Origin: WTAW01 sp964406575
GTDB lineage: Bacteria; Acidobacteriota; Aminicenantia; Aminicenantales; Aminicenantaceae
Assembly: GCA_964406575.1 (NCBI GenBank)
Contig: CAYOSH010000017.1
Coordinates: 37,401-101,400 of the forward strand
Length of the DNA stretch: 64,000 nucleotides
Reading direction: 5' to 3'
This document shows, one piece after another, positions 42,322-50,628 of this stretch. The position numbers and the translations under genes are program-made. The notes under the pieces were generated by a model. It did not search any database and was not told the DNA's origin. It saw only the letters and a program-made list of their open reading frames with translations. Each line of letters begins with the position of its first letter. Position 1 is the first letter of the stretch.

Positions 42322-45045
42322 TCACTTCATTAAGATCCTGACGCGTTTGATTCTTTTCTCATTCGCTTCCAAGATCAGGATCTTGAAGTCATCCGTCTCA
42401 AAATTCTCACCCTGTTTGGGGATTTTTTGCATGTTTTCGATAAGATATCCTGCGATTGTCTCGTAGTCGCCTTCCGGGATCGAGACATCAAAAGTGTGAT
42501 TCAAGGTATATATTTCGGCCTTTCCCTCAGAGTCGATCACTCGATCGCTGATCTTGCGAATGACTTTTTCCTCTTCGATGTCTTTCTCATCGCGGATATC
42601 ACCCATGATCTCTTCGACCAGATCCTCAATGGTCACTAGCCCGACCACGCCTCCATATTCGTCCACAACAAAGGCCATAAATTTTTTGGTTGTTATGAGC
42701 TGCCTTAATAGAGGGAAAATATTTTTGGATTTGGGGATATGGAGGATACTTTTTTGGATGTGAGGGTAAATGGTCGGTGGCTGACTTTTTGTATGCAAGA
42801 TATCCAAGACGTTGACCAGACCGACAATGTTATCGATCCTGTCTTTGTAGACTGGAATGCGAGAAAAGCCTGTAGCCGCCACTGTTTTCAGGAAAGAATC
42901 ATGATCACAGTTCTCAGGGACGGCAACAATGTCGACCAGGGGAGTCATGATCATTCCGGCCTTCCGGCTTTCCAAATCCAGGATGCTGTGGATCATCCGG
43001 AGTTGTGCTTTTTTGAGTGTTCCTTCTTCTTCTCCCATCTTGGCCAGTAGTTTGAGTTCCTCACGCATACTACGGAATCTTTCCTCCCTGTTTTCATCTC
43101 TAGCCATCCTGATCAATGGATCGGTGATCTTGGTGACTAGCAAAGCGATGGGATAGAGGAACACAGAAGACACACGCAATCCAAAAGCGCTTTTTAAGGC
43201 AAGAGTGTCTGCTTTCGCCCTGAATATTGTTTTGGGAAGGATCTCACAGAAAAGAAGAATGATGAATGTCATGATTAAGGTATTCACGATTTCTATCAGT
43301 TTTTCGTTGCCTGTAAGAGCATGCTGGGTCAGACGTAACCCTGCCACACCAGCTGCCACAGCCATTAAGTTCGTGCCGACAAGCACGATTCCCAGCATTT
43401 TATTGGGTTCTTGGAGGAGTCTCTTAATGATTCTGGCGCGGTTATCTCCATACTGAGCGAGCACATTGATTTTGGCTCGCGATGCGGAAACAACAGCGGT
43501 TTCAGAACCCGCATAAAATGCAAGGAGGCCGAGGGATATTATCAGGAGGAGCACGAAAACGGCTACAGGCTGTGTGCCTGAAGAGACATCCCCCGCTGCG
43601 AAAGATGGATGAAGGAATGTTATACAAAAACCGAAAAGGAGAAGGGAAACCATAAAGGAGGAGGAGGAAGTCTCTTTTCCCGTATTCCTCTTCTTTGGCT
43701 GAATTTTTAGGAGCTCTATCCGTTTGCCCTTCATCTTGAGGACTTCAAACGACACATTGTGGGGATCATCTGCTTTTTTTTCGCCAACAATGGGAATTGC
43801 ACCCAGAAGACTGATGACATATCCACCGATTGTATCCGCAACAGAAAGATCCAAATCGAGCTTGAGATGTTTATTGATGTTCCGAAGGTTCGTAGATCCC
43901 GAGGCCAGAAAGCTGGAAGGGTCAGAGGGATCTTTGATGATCAAGTTGGGCGGGATCGCGTCATATTCGTCCACGATCTCTCCGACGACCTCCTCAACAA
44001 TGTCTTCTGCCGTGGCCATTCCTGAGACACCCCCATATTCGTCCAAGACGATGGCGATGGGTTGATTCTTTCGGGTCATTTCCCCCAATAAAGTCCCGCA
44101 GTCTCTGGTTAAATGAACAAAAAAAGGGACTCGGATCAGGGTGTTCTCATGCTCGGGATTGAGAGAATTGAGAAAATTCTGGTGATTGAGAAACTCGTCC
44201 AGAGTGAACTCATAGATGTTTTTTTTATTAAGTTTTTCTAAGTTTATGTCTTTCCATCGAGGAAGATCTTTGATATAAAAAATTCCGCATATATTGTCGA
44301 TTTCTTTCCTGTATATAGGAAGCCTGGAGTAACCTGCATTTTTGGCCTTTATGAATGCATCCAGGATGGATTCAGACACCTCGACGCACATCATCTGCAC
44401 CCTTGGAATCATAATTTCTTTGACCTTCGTGTCATGGAGCTCGATGATGTTGAGGATGAGTTCTTCCTCTTTTTCATCGAGGGCTCCGTTCTCTTCGGCT
44501 GTTCTTACGATCGATCGAATTTCTTCGCTCGTAATCGGTGTCTCGTCAACCATGCTGTGGACTCCGAAAAGAGGAAGTAAGAGATCCGTGATCGAGCGCA
44601 AAACTTTTCTGAAAGGATAGATGAGTTTAGAGAACAACCAAAGCGGGGGAGCTACGATTTGTGACAGCTTTTCGGCATGCTTAATGGCAAAAGTTTTTGG
44701 AGTGATCTCTCCAAAGATCAAGAGTAAACCTGTTTCTAAAAGAATGGCCACAACATAGGCAAAAGCGGGATTTTGTCCGCGAAAAAGAGTTTCATAGATG
44801 AGTGAGCCTGTGATGCTGATAAAGGCTAAATTCACGAGTGTGTTTCCGAACAGGACAGTGATGAAAAGCCTGCGCGGTTCGTCCAAAAATTTGATGACCG
44901 CAGAACGACATTGGCCATCTGCTGATTTCATCCTCTGAATTTGTATCTTGCTCAAGGCTGAGAGAGCTGTTTCTGATCCTGAGAAAAAAGCGGAAAAGAG
45001 CAACAAAAGGCCCAGACCAAGTAAGTTATACACAAAGCTCATCAA
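42322..45045 (-). CDS. Double-length CNNM/CorC-type transporter (two DUF21-CBS-CorC units in one chain)
   Basis: 907 residues, about twice the family's usual length. The first unit (residues 1-455) has a DUF21 membrane domain (LLLLFSAFFSGSETALSALS; FGEITPKTFAIKHAEKLS), a CBS pair (VKEIMIPRVQMMCVEV; SRLPIYRKEIDNICGIFYIK; VLDEYGGVSGMATAEDIVEE) and a CorC/HlyC tail. The second unit (about 470-907) repeats this: a signal-like MVSLLLFGFCITFLHPSFAA, LAFYAGSETAVVSASRAKIN, FCEILPKTIF, a CBS pair with VVDEYGGVVGLVTIEDLVEE and a tail with DYETIAGYLIENM. Relatives (CNNM/CorB/CorC) handle Mg2+ efflux or envelope stability as homodimers. The hydrophobic start of unit two suggests it was once a separate gene, but no ribosome-binding site stands before that Met. 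Confidence 0.88.
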   Translation of the reverse strand: MMSFVYNLLGLGLLLLFSAFFSGSETALSALSKIQIQRMKSADGQCRSAVIKFLDEPRRLFITVLFGNTLVNLAFISITGSLIYETLFRGQNPAFAYVVAILLETGLLLIFGEITPKTFAIKHAEKLSQIVAPPLWLFSKLIYPFRKVLRSITDLLLPLFGVHSMVDETPITSEEIRSIVRTAEENGALDEKEEELILNIIELHDTKVKEIMIPRVQMMCVEVSESILDAFIKAKNAGYSRLPIYRKEIDNICGIFYIKDLPRWKDINLEKLNKKNIYEFTLDEFLNHQNFLNSLNPEHENTLIRVPFFVHLTRDCGTLLGEMTRKNQPIAIVLDEYGGVSGMATAEDIVEEVVGEIVDEYDAIPPNLIIKDPSDPSSFLASGSTNLRNINKHLKLDLDLSVADTIGGYVISLLGAIPIVGEKKADDPHNVSFEVLKMKGKRIELLKIQPKKRNTGKETSSSSFMVSLLLFGFCITFLHPSFAAGDVSSGTQPVAVFVLLLIISLGLLAFYAGSETAVVSASRAKINVLAQYGDNRARIIKRLLQEPNKMLGIVLVGTNLMAVAAGVAGLRLTQHALTGNEKLIEIVNTLIMTFIILLFCEILPKTIFRAKADTLALKSAFGLRVSSVFLYPIALLVTKITDPLIRMARDENREERFRSMREELKLLAKMGEEEGTLKKAQLRMIHSILDLESRKAGMIMTPLVDIVAVPENCDHDSFLKTVAATGFSRIPVYKDRIDNIVGLVNVLDILHTKSQPPTIYPHIQKSILHIPKSKNIFPLLRQLITTKKFMAFVVDEYGGVVGLVTIEDLVEEIMGDIRDEKDIEEEKVIRKISDRVIDSEGKAEIYTLNHTFDVSIPEGDYETIAGYLIENMQKIPKQGENFETDDFKILILEANEKRIKRVRILMK

Positions 45046-45392
45046 GTTCCTATTTAAAACGCTGCTTCATTACATATATCACAGGCCAATTTTAGGGTCA
45101 ATCGGCCAGTGCTTTTGCCGACCCGGCGGGACAACAGGCAGTTAGCTGCAATCTTTTTTTAAAGGGAGAATTTTCAACGGATGTGTTCTTAATGATTTGA
45201 AACAAACGGATACAGGAAAAAATATTGACATATAACAAAAAAATGATAGCATGGAGTACGATTTTGAATTAAGGCAATACATACTCGATAACAACTGTTG
45301 GAGACACTCAATCGATCAACAGTCATAAACCTTCAACAGATGAACGAGAAACAGCGTTATGAGCATAGTGGGTGGGTATGCAGGAGTCGAAT
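45046..45392. other. Intergenic region between divergent genes
   Basis: A gap of 347 bases. Apart from the promoter at 45225-45252 nothing coding or repeated was recognised. Confidence 0.4.
45225..45252 (+). promoter_or_regulatory. Candidate promoter for the small zinc-ribbon gene
   Basis: Consensus TTGACA (45225-45230) and TAGCAT (45247-45252) are 16 bases apart. The leader would be about 130 bases. Confidence 0.4.
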
Positions 45393-45560
45393 ATGGCGAA
45401 ACACGCAAGATGCTTTCGTTGCAAAAAGAAATTTCCAATAAAGAAGGACCAACACCCAAAATTTTCCCTTTGTCCAGTGTGCAAAAGCTTCAAAGAAGAG
45501 TACGGGTCAGGGTCTTCTTGGATCGATCATAGCTTCAGAGGGCCGGGGAAAAGAGCTTAA
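45393..45560 (+). CDS. Small zinc-ribbon protein
   Basis: 55 residues from the ATG at 45393, which has AGGAG six bases upstream; two earlier in-frame starts (45372, 45378) lack this. Two CxxC pairs, CFRCKKKFPI and CPVCKSF, are about 20 residues apart and form a zinc-ribbon knuckle. The protein is highly basic and ends in GPGKRA. It could bind nucleic acid or be a small regulatory protein. No named family recognised. It precedes the first permease gene by about 150 bases. Confidence 0.6.
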   Translation: MAKHARCFRCKKKFPIKKDQHPKFSLCPVCKSFKEEYGSGSSWIDHSFRGPGKRA

Positions 45561-45712
45561 CAGCGGAAATCAATCCAAAATTTCACACATATCCATTTAT
45601 ATCTTGAATAATCCATGGAATTTTATTAAGAGATATAAAGGAATATCATGGAAAAAAACAAAATAAAGTATATTCAAAGAAGTCTCGTGCACTATCTTCT
45701 GTTGAAAGGTCA

Positions 45713-48082
45713 ATGACGATGAAAGACAACAGTTGCCCTGTGCCAGAAACTAGCCCCACGGCTGCCAAAAGACCCGTCGCAGAACTTGCCCGTGACATGG
45801 GGTTGATGCACGTCACAATGATAGGCGTTGGCGCCATGATCGGAGCGGGAATTTTTGTCCTCACCGGCTTGGCTGCTGGGGTTTCCGGCCCTGCCTTGCT
45901 TTTGGTTTTTACGTTCAATGGATTTGTTACAGGATTGACAGCCATGTCGTATGCGGAACTCGGCTCCTGTTTTCCAGAGGCCGGGGGAGGATATTTATGG
46001 GTGAAGGAGGCCCTGCCCCAACCCAACGGTTTTTTATCGGGATGGATCAGCTGGTTTGCGCATGCCGTGGCCTGCTCTCTGTATGCGGTGGCTTTTGGGA
46101 CTTTTGCTGTCGACCTTCTCCATCTTGCCGGCGTTGATTTTTCAAAAATATTTTCTTTAGCCAACAGCGAATCGAATATCCTGGCCGCAAAAGCTGTTTC
46201 TGTAGGAGTCACGTTACTTTTTGTTTGGATCAATTACAGGGGCGCGAAAGAAACAGGCCAGGCAGAATCCTTTGTGACGATCGTCAAAATCATCGTGATT
46301 GCTCTTTTTATAGGATTCGGGATCTATGCCATGTTCGCCGGCAAGACTCCGGAACCGTGGCAGTCCCAATTCAGCGGATTTTTCCAGAAAGGAGCCATCG
46401 GGATCATCATGGCCATGGGATTGACCTTCATTGCTTTTGAAGGATACGAGATCATCGCCCAATGCGGTGAAGAAGTGAAAAACCCCAAAAAGAATATTCC
46501 CCGCTCCATTTTTCTTTCGCTTTTGATCGTTGTCCCCATCTATGTTCTTGTTGCCTTTGTGGCTATCGGAGCTGTGAGCCCCGAGGGGGGGGAACCCACT
46601 TGGCAGTATCTTGGTCAAAAGGGAGAGCTGGCCATGATCGAAGCCGCGGAACATTTCATGATGGGAAAACTGGGAAGGATCATTTTTCTCATTGGGGGTT
46701 TGTTCTCGACAATGTCCGCTCTCAACGCCACCGTGTATTCATCCTCTAGAGTCAGCTTTGCCATGGGGCGCGACCACAATTTACCCGGAATATTTGCCAA
46801 GATCCACCATATAAAGAGAACCCCTTATATGGCTGTTTTTATTTCAGGAGCGCTCATCATCCTCATGGCTGTGGCCTTACCCATCGAAGATATTGCCAGC
46901 GCCACAGATGCCATGTTCCTGCTGCTTTTTATTTTTGTGAACCTTGCTATCATCAACCTTCGCAAAAACCGGCCTGACCTGGACAGAGGGTTTAAAGTTC
47001 CTCTGTTCCCCATCATTCCTATCGTAGCCACTTTTTTTAATCTTGTTCTAGCCGTCTTCCTGTTTTTTTATAGACCTCTCGGTGTTTGGGTGTGCGTGGG
47101 GTATATCCTTTTCGGAATTTTTATCTACTATGTGTACTCAAAAAGAAAGGAATTTGCCATCAAAGCCGAGCCTATTGTTCATGTTGAACGCCCTGTATTC
47201 CAAGCAGGTCCCTGTAACTTTCATATCCTTGTCCCTGTGGCGAATGAAAAAACCGTCCAGCAGCTCCAGAGGTTCGCCATCCGGATGGCCAAGGCCTACA
47301 CAGCCGATATAACCGTTCTGAATGTCATAAAAGTCCCACCCCAGCTTCCTCCGAGCGAGGGAAGAAAATATCTCAACAATTCCAGAGCTTTGATTTCTAT
47401 GGCGGTCGAGATGGCGGAGCCTGAGGAAATTCCTGTTTATTCATTAGTGAAGCTGACCCACAACGTCCCCAAAGCCATCATCGAAACATGCGAGGAACGC
47501 AAGATCGACTTGATGATCTTAGGATGGGAAGGAGACAGAAGCAGACAAGACAGGGCGTTTGGGACTATTCTGGACGAAATCATTCTTAACACGGTGTGTG
47601 ATATCTGCCTTATCTGTAAAGCCCCAACGAAAGACACACAAATAAACAGAGTTTTTATTCCGGTGAGCAGTATCCGGTATGCCCTTCTCTCCCTCAAAGT
47701 TGCCGAAGCTTTGATGGGTGATAACCACCGGCCGATTGTGCTTTTTCATGCCACGGCAAGCGATGATTCCGAGGGCATAAGGAGCAGGTATTACGAGGAG
47801 CTTCAGAAACATTCCGACGACATCGATCCCAACCGCTACAAGATTGTTGTTCAGAAGACCAACAATATCATGCAGGCAATCCTGACTGAAACGCAGCATC
47901 ATGACCTGATCATCATGGGCGCACCCGAAGAGGGTTTGATAAGGCGTGCGTTTTTCGGAGACCTTCCCGCCCAAATTGTGCGCCAGCTAAACACACCAAT
48001 CATATTGACTAAAAAATACACAGGTGATGTTAAATCCTGGTTCCAGAAATTTTTCGGCTCTCGGAAGACAATCTTAGATTGA
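45713..48082 (+). CDS. Amino acid permease (APC superfamily) with C-terminal universal stress protein domains
   Basis: 789 residues. Residues about 20-480 form a 12-helix APC transporter with the signature MIGVGAMIGAGIFVLTGLAA near helix 1, GLTFIAFEGYEIIAQCGEEV near helix 6 and SSRVSFAMGRDHNLPGIFAK. Residues about 500-640 and 645-775 are two tandem universal stress protein (UspA-like) domains: FHILVPVANEKTVQQLQRFA, then RVFIPVSSIRYALLSLKVAE, with the ATP-loop-like IIMGAPEEGLIRRAFFG at the end. The permease is probably a cation/amino-acid symporter or exchanger controlled by nucleotide binding to the Usp part. It is 93 bases upstream of a paralogue with the same layout. Confidence 0.88.
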   Translation: MTMKDNSCPVPETSPTAAKRPVAELARDMGLMHVTMIGVGAMIGAGIFVLTGLAAGVSGPALLLVFTFNGFVTGLTAMSYAELGSCFPEAGGGYLWVKEALPQPNGFLSGWISWFAHAVACSLYAVAFGTFAVDLLHLAGVDFSKIFSLANSESNILAAKAVSVGVTLLFVWINYRGAKETGQAESFVTIVKIIVIALFIGFGIYAMFAGKTPEPWQSQFSGFFQKGAIGIIMAMGLTFIAFEGYEIIAQCGEEVKNPKKNIPRSIFLSLLIVVPIYVLVAFVAIGAVSPEGGEPTWQYLGQKGELAMIEAAEHFMMGKLGRIIFLIGGLFSTMSALNATVYSSSRVSFAMGRDHNLPGIFAKIHHIKRTPYMAVFISGALIILMAVALPIEDIASATDAMFLLLFIFVNLAIINLRKNRPDLDRGFKVPLFPIIPIVATFFNLVLAVFLFFYRPLGVWVCVGYILFGIFIYYVYSKRKEFAIKAEPIVHVERPVFQAGPCNFHILVPVANEKTVQQLQRFAIRMAKAYTADITVLNVIKVPPQLPPSEGRKYLNNSRALISMAVEMAEPEEIPVYSLVKLTHNVPKAIIETCEERKIDLMILGWEGDRSRQDRAFGTILDEIILNTVCDICLICKAPTKDTQINRVFIPVSSIRYALLSLKVAEALMGDNHRPIVLFHATASDDSEGIRSRYYEELQKHSDDIDPNRYKIVVQKTNNIMQAILTETQHHDLIIMGAPEEGLIRRAFFGDLPAQIVRQLNTPIILTKKYTGDVKSWFQKFFGSRKTILD

Positions 48083-48175
48083 CCTGTGCCTATGATTCTT
48101 TCCACATCTTTTATGGGGAAAAGGAGCCTTAGAGAGATCATGTTCAAATGCGAAAGAATGTGGAGGTGATAAAAA

Positions 48176-50503
48176 TTGGAAAAGAACAATAAGATCGTTT
48201 CTCCTAAACTTCCACCCGTTCAGCTAGCCCGGCACCTCGGCCTTTTTGAGGCGACGATGATAGGTGTGGGGGCTATGATTGGAGCAGGGATTTTTGTCCT
48301 CACCGGAATTGCCGCAGGAAATGCAGGCCCGGCCGCCCTGATCGCCTTTGGTCTGAACGGAGTCATCACTCTTTTCACGGCATTGAGTTATGCCGAATTG
48401 TCCAGCGCTATTCCAGAGGCCGGAGGTGGATATTCCTTTATCAAGAAGGTGATGCCTAATTCCATCGCTTTTACATCGGGATGGATGCTCTGGTTCGCCT
48501 ACATCGTTGCTTGCAGCCTCTACGCGAAAGGCTTTGGCAGCTATTTCATGGAATTCACTTCCCGATACATGCCGGTCATCGGCAATGCTTTGACTAAAGT
48601 CCTTGGGGGACATGGTTCTGTAGCTCTCATGACCATCGTCGTCAGTTTTCTTTTTATTTCGGTGAATATCATCGGCACTCATGCCAGCGGGAAGACCGAA
48701 AACATCATCACTCTGGCAAAAATCGCCGTGCTCGCTGTCTTCATTTTTTTCGGCCTCAAACAGGTCTTATCAAGCACATCCACCACAGTGGCAAATTTCA
48801 AGCCTCTCTTTCCCATGGGTTTCACGGGTGTTCTGGCAGCCATGGGACTGACGTTCATCGCTTTTGAAGGATACGACCTTATCGCCACAGTCAGTGAAGA
48901 GGTTCGCGAACCGCAAAAAACGATCCCTAAAGCGATCCTCTATTCTCTGGCCATAACCATGAGCATCTATCTTCTCGTAGTATTCGTCTCTATAGGCGCT
49001 GTCCCTCCCTCAGAAGGTTTGTCATCCTGGCAGTTGCTGGGGAAATACCAGGAAATCGGGATCATTCGAGCCGCGCAAAGCTTTATGCCTGCCTTTGGGA
49101 TCGTCCTTGTTTTGTTTGGAGGGCTATTCGCAACGCTCAGCGCTCTCAATGCCACGGTACTCGCTTCCTCGCGCGTCGCCTTCTCCATGGGCCGCGACTG
49201 GATGTTGCCCAACATTCTCAGCCGTATTCATTCCCAGAAAAGAACGCCTGTCCTCGCCATCTGCATCAGCGGTTTCCTCTTCATCGGTATCGCCGTATTT
49301 CTCCCTCTGGAAACGATCGGGGTTGCCAGCAGTTTGTTGTTTTTACTGACGTTTTCTTTAGTCAATGTGGCGTTGATCATCTACCGGAAAAGGTGCAAAA
49401 CCTTACCTTCTTTTCGAGTTCCCTTCTTTCCGCTCATTCCCATATTGGGATTTCTCACAAGCGTGGGCTTAGCCCTTTTCCAGCTCATCAATCAGAGCAC
49501 GGCATGGCTCCTTACTGCCGCCTGGGTTTTGGTAGGCTTCGTCATTTATTTCTTCGCGTTTGCCAAGAAGGTCAAAATCGCTGATGTCCCCAAATTTGTC
49601 CAGACGCCGGAGCTCATTGATCTGAAAAAGACCAGGCGTTACAAGATTTTAGTCCCATTGGCGAATCCTGCGCGAGTCCTTCCGCTGATGCATGTGGCGG
49701 GGCGGATCGCGCGTTCATGCAAGGGCGAAATCTTGTCGTTGAATGTGAGCGTTTTGCCTAATATCACAGAATACTCCGAAGCAGAGCCGTACCTTCGCGA
49801 AGCCCAGACTATCATGAACAAAGCCCAACGGATCGCATTCGACCTTAAGGTCCCGCACACGTTCTTAATGAAAGTCGGGCGATCCGTCGCCACAGAGGTC
49901 GTTCAGGTCGCTAAAGAAAATGCCTGTCAACTGATTTTGTTGGGGTACAAGAAGGACGAAGACCCTCTGGAGAACAGCGTGATCCATCGTATCATCAACA
50001 GGCAGCCCTGCGATGTCGCCATACTCAAGAGCGATTCGGAAGAGATCCCTTCCTTCCGCAGAATCCTTCTCTCGATCGGCGGACAAGAAGTCCATGACCA
50101 TTTAAAAGCCCGGATCGTCCACAGTTTGTCCCAACAAGAGGAGAATGAGGTCACGTTTTTGAGAGTCGTTGCAGAAGGTTCAGTCAAGTCCGTGGTTAGG
50201 AAAGCAGAAGAATCCCTGAAAAACACAGCCAAAATGTACAACATCCCCGAGGCCAAAACAGAGGTCGTGCAGCACGCCGATGTCGCTGAGGCCATTGCCA
50301 CGCGCGCCAATCAACATGATTTTCTGATTCTTGGCCTGCGAAAAGGGGCTTGGCTCAAATCATTTTTCTTTGGGATGATCGCCCAGCAGATCACCGGCCA
50401 GGTGCGATGTCCCACATTGCTGACCAAAACCAAATCCCAAACCCGAACTGGGTTTAAAAAGCGCTCAGAAATTTCAGAAGATGACTCCTGCCCTGTGGAA
50501 TAA
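48176..50503 (+). CDS. Amino acid permease (APC superfamily) with C-terminal universal stress protein domains, second copy
   Basis: 775 residues from a TTG at 48176, supported by an excellent GGAGGTGAT ribosome-binding site seven bases upstream. The layout is the same as in the preceding gene: MIGVGAMIGAGIFVLTGIAA, AAMGLTFIAFEGYDLIATVS, SSRVAFSMGRDWMLPNILSR, then two Usp-like domains (YKILVPLANPARVLPLMHVA; RRILLSIGGQEVHDHLKAR) ending in FLILGLRKGAWLKSFFFGMI. The transported amino acid is not predictable. The two paralogues lie in tandem, so they arose by duplication and have since diverged, especially in the Usp part. Confidence 0.88.
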   Translation: MEKNNKIVSPKLPPVQLARHLGLFEATMIGVGAMIGAGIFVLTGIAAGNAGPAALIAFGLNGVITLFTALSYAELSSAIPEAGGGYSFIKKVMPNSIAFTSGWMLWFAYIVACSLYAKGFGSYFMEFTSRYMPVIGNALTKVLGGHGSVALMTIVVSFLFISVNIIGTHASGKTENIITLAKIAVLAVFIFFGLKQVLSSTSTTVANFKPLFPMGFTGVLAAMGLTFIAFEGYDLIATVSEEVREPQKTIPKAILYSLAITMSIYLLVVFVSIGAVPPSEGLSSWQLLGKYQEIGIIRAAQSFMPAFGIVLVLFGGLFATLSALNATVLASSRVAFSMGRDWMLPNILSRIHSQKRTPVLAICISGFLFIGIAVFLPLETIGVASSLLFLLTFSLVNVALIIYRKRCKTLPSFRVPFFPLIPILGFLTSVGLALFQLINQSTAWLLTAAWVLVGFVIYFFAFAKKVKIADVPKFVQTPELIDLKKTRRYKILVPLANPARVLPLMHVAGRIARSCKGEILSLNVSVLPNITEYSEAEPYLREAQTIMNKAQRIAFDLKVPHTFLMKVGRSVATEVVQVAKENACQLILLGYKKDEDPLENSVIHRIINRQPCDVAILKSDSEEIPSFRRILLSIGGQEVHDHLKARIVHSLSQQEENEVTFLRVVAEGSVKSVVRKAEESLKNTAKMYNIPEAKTEVVQHADVAEAIATRANQHDFLILGLRKGAWLKSFFFGMIAQQITGQVRCPTLLTKTKSQTRTGFKKRSEISEDDSCPVE

Positions 50504-50562
50504 AGATATATAATCCTTGACAGGAATTGCCGGATAATCCCTTCAATTGAAATCCAATTTGT

Positions 50563-50591
50563 TTGACATTTAAATCAGATTTGTGTATAAG
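50563..50591 (+). promoter_or_regulatory. Near-consensus promoter for the helicase-nuclease operon
   Basis: TTGACA (50563-50568) and TATAAG (50586-50591) are 17 bases apart, 11 of 12 consensus positions. The start would be about 30 bases before the ATG at 50629. Confidence 0.65.
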
Positions 50592-50628
50592 GTGGACAAA
50601 AAGGTGAACAATTACCAGTAGATTGAAC

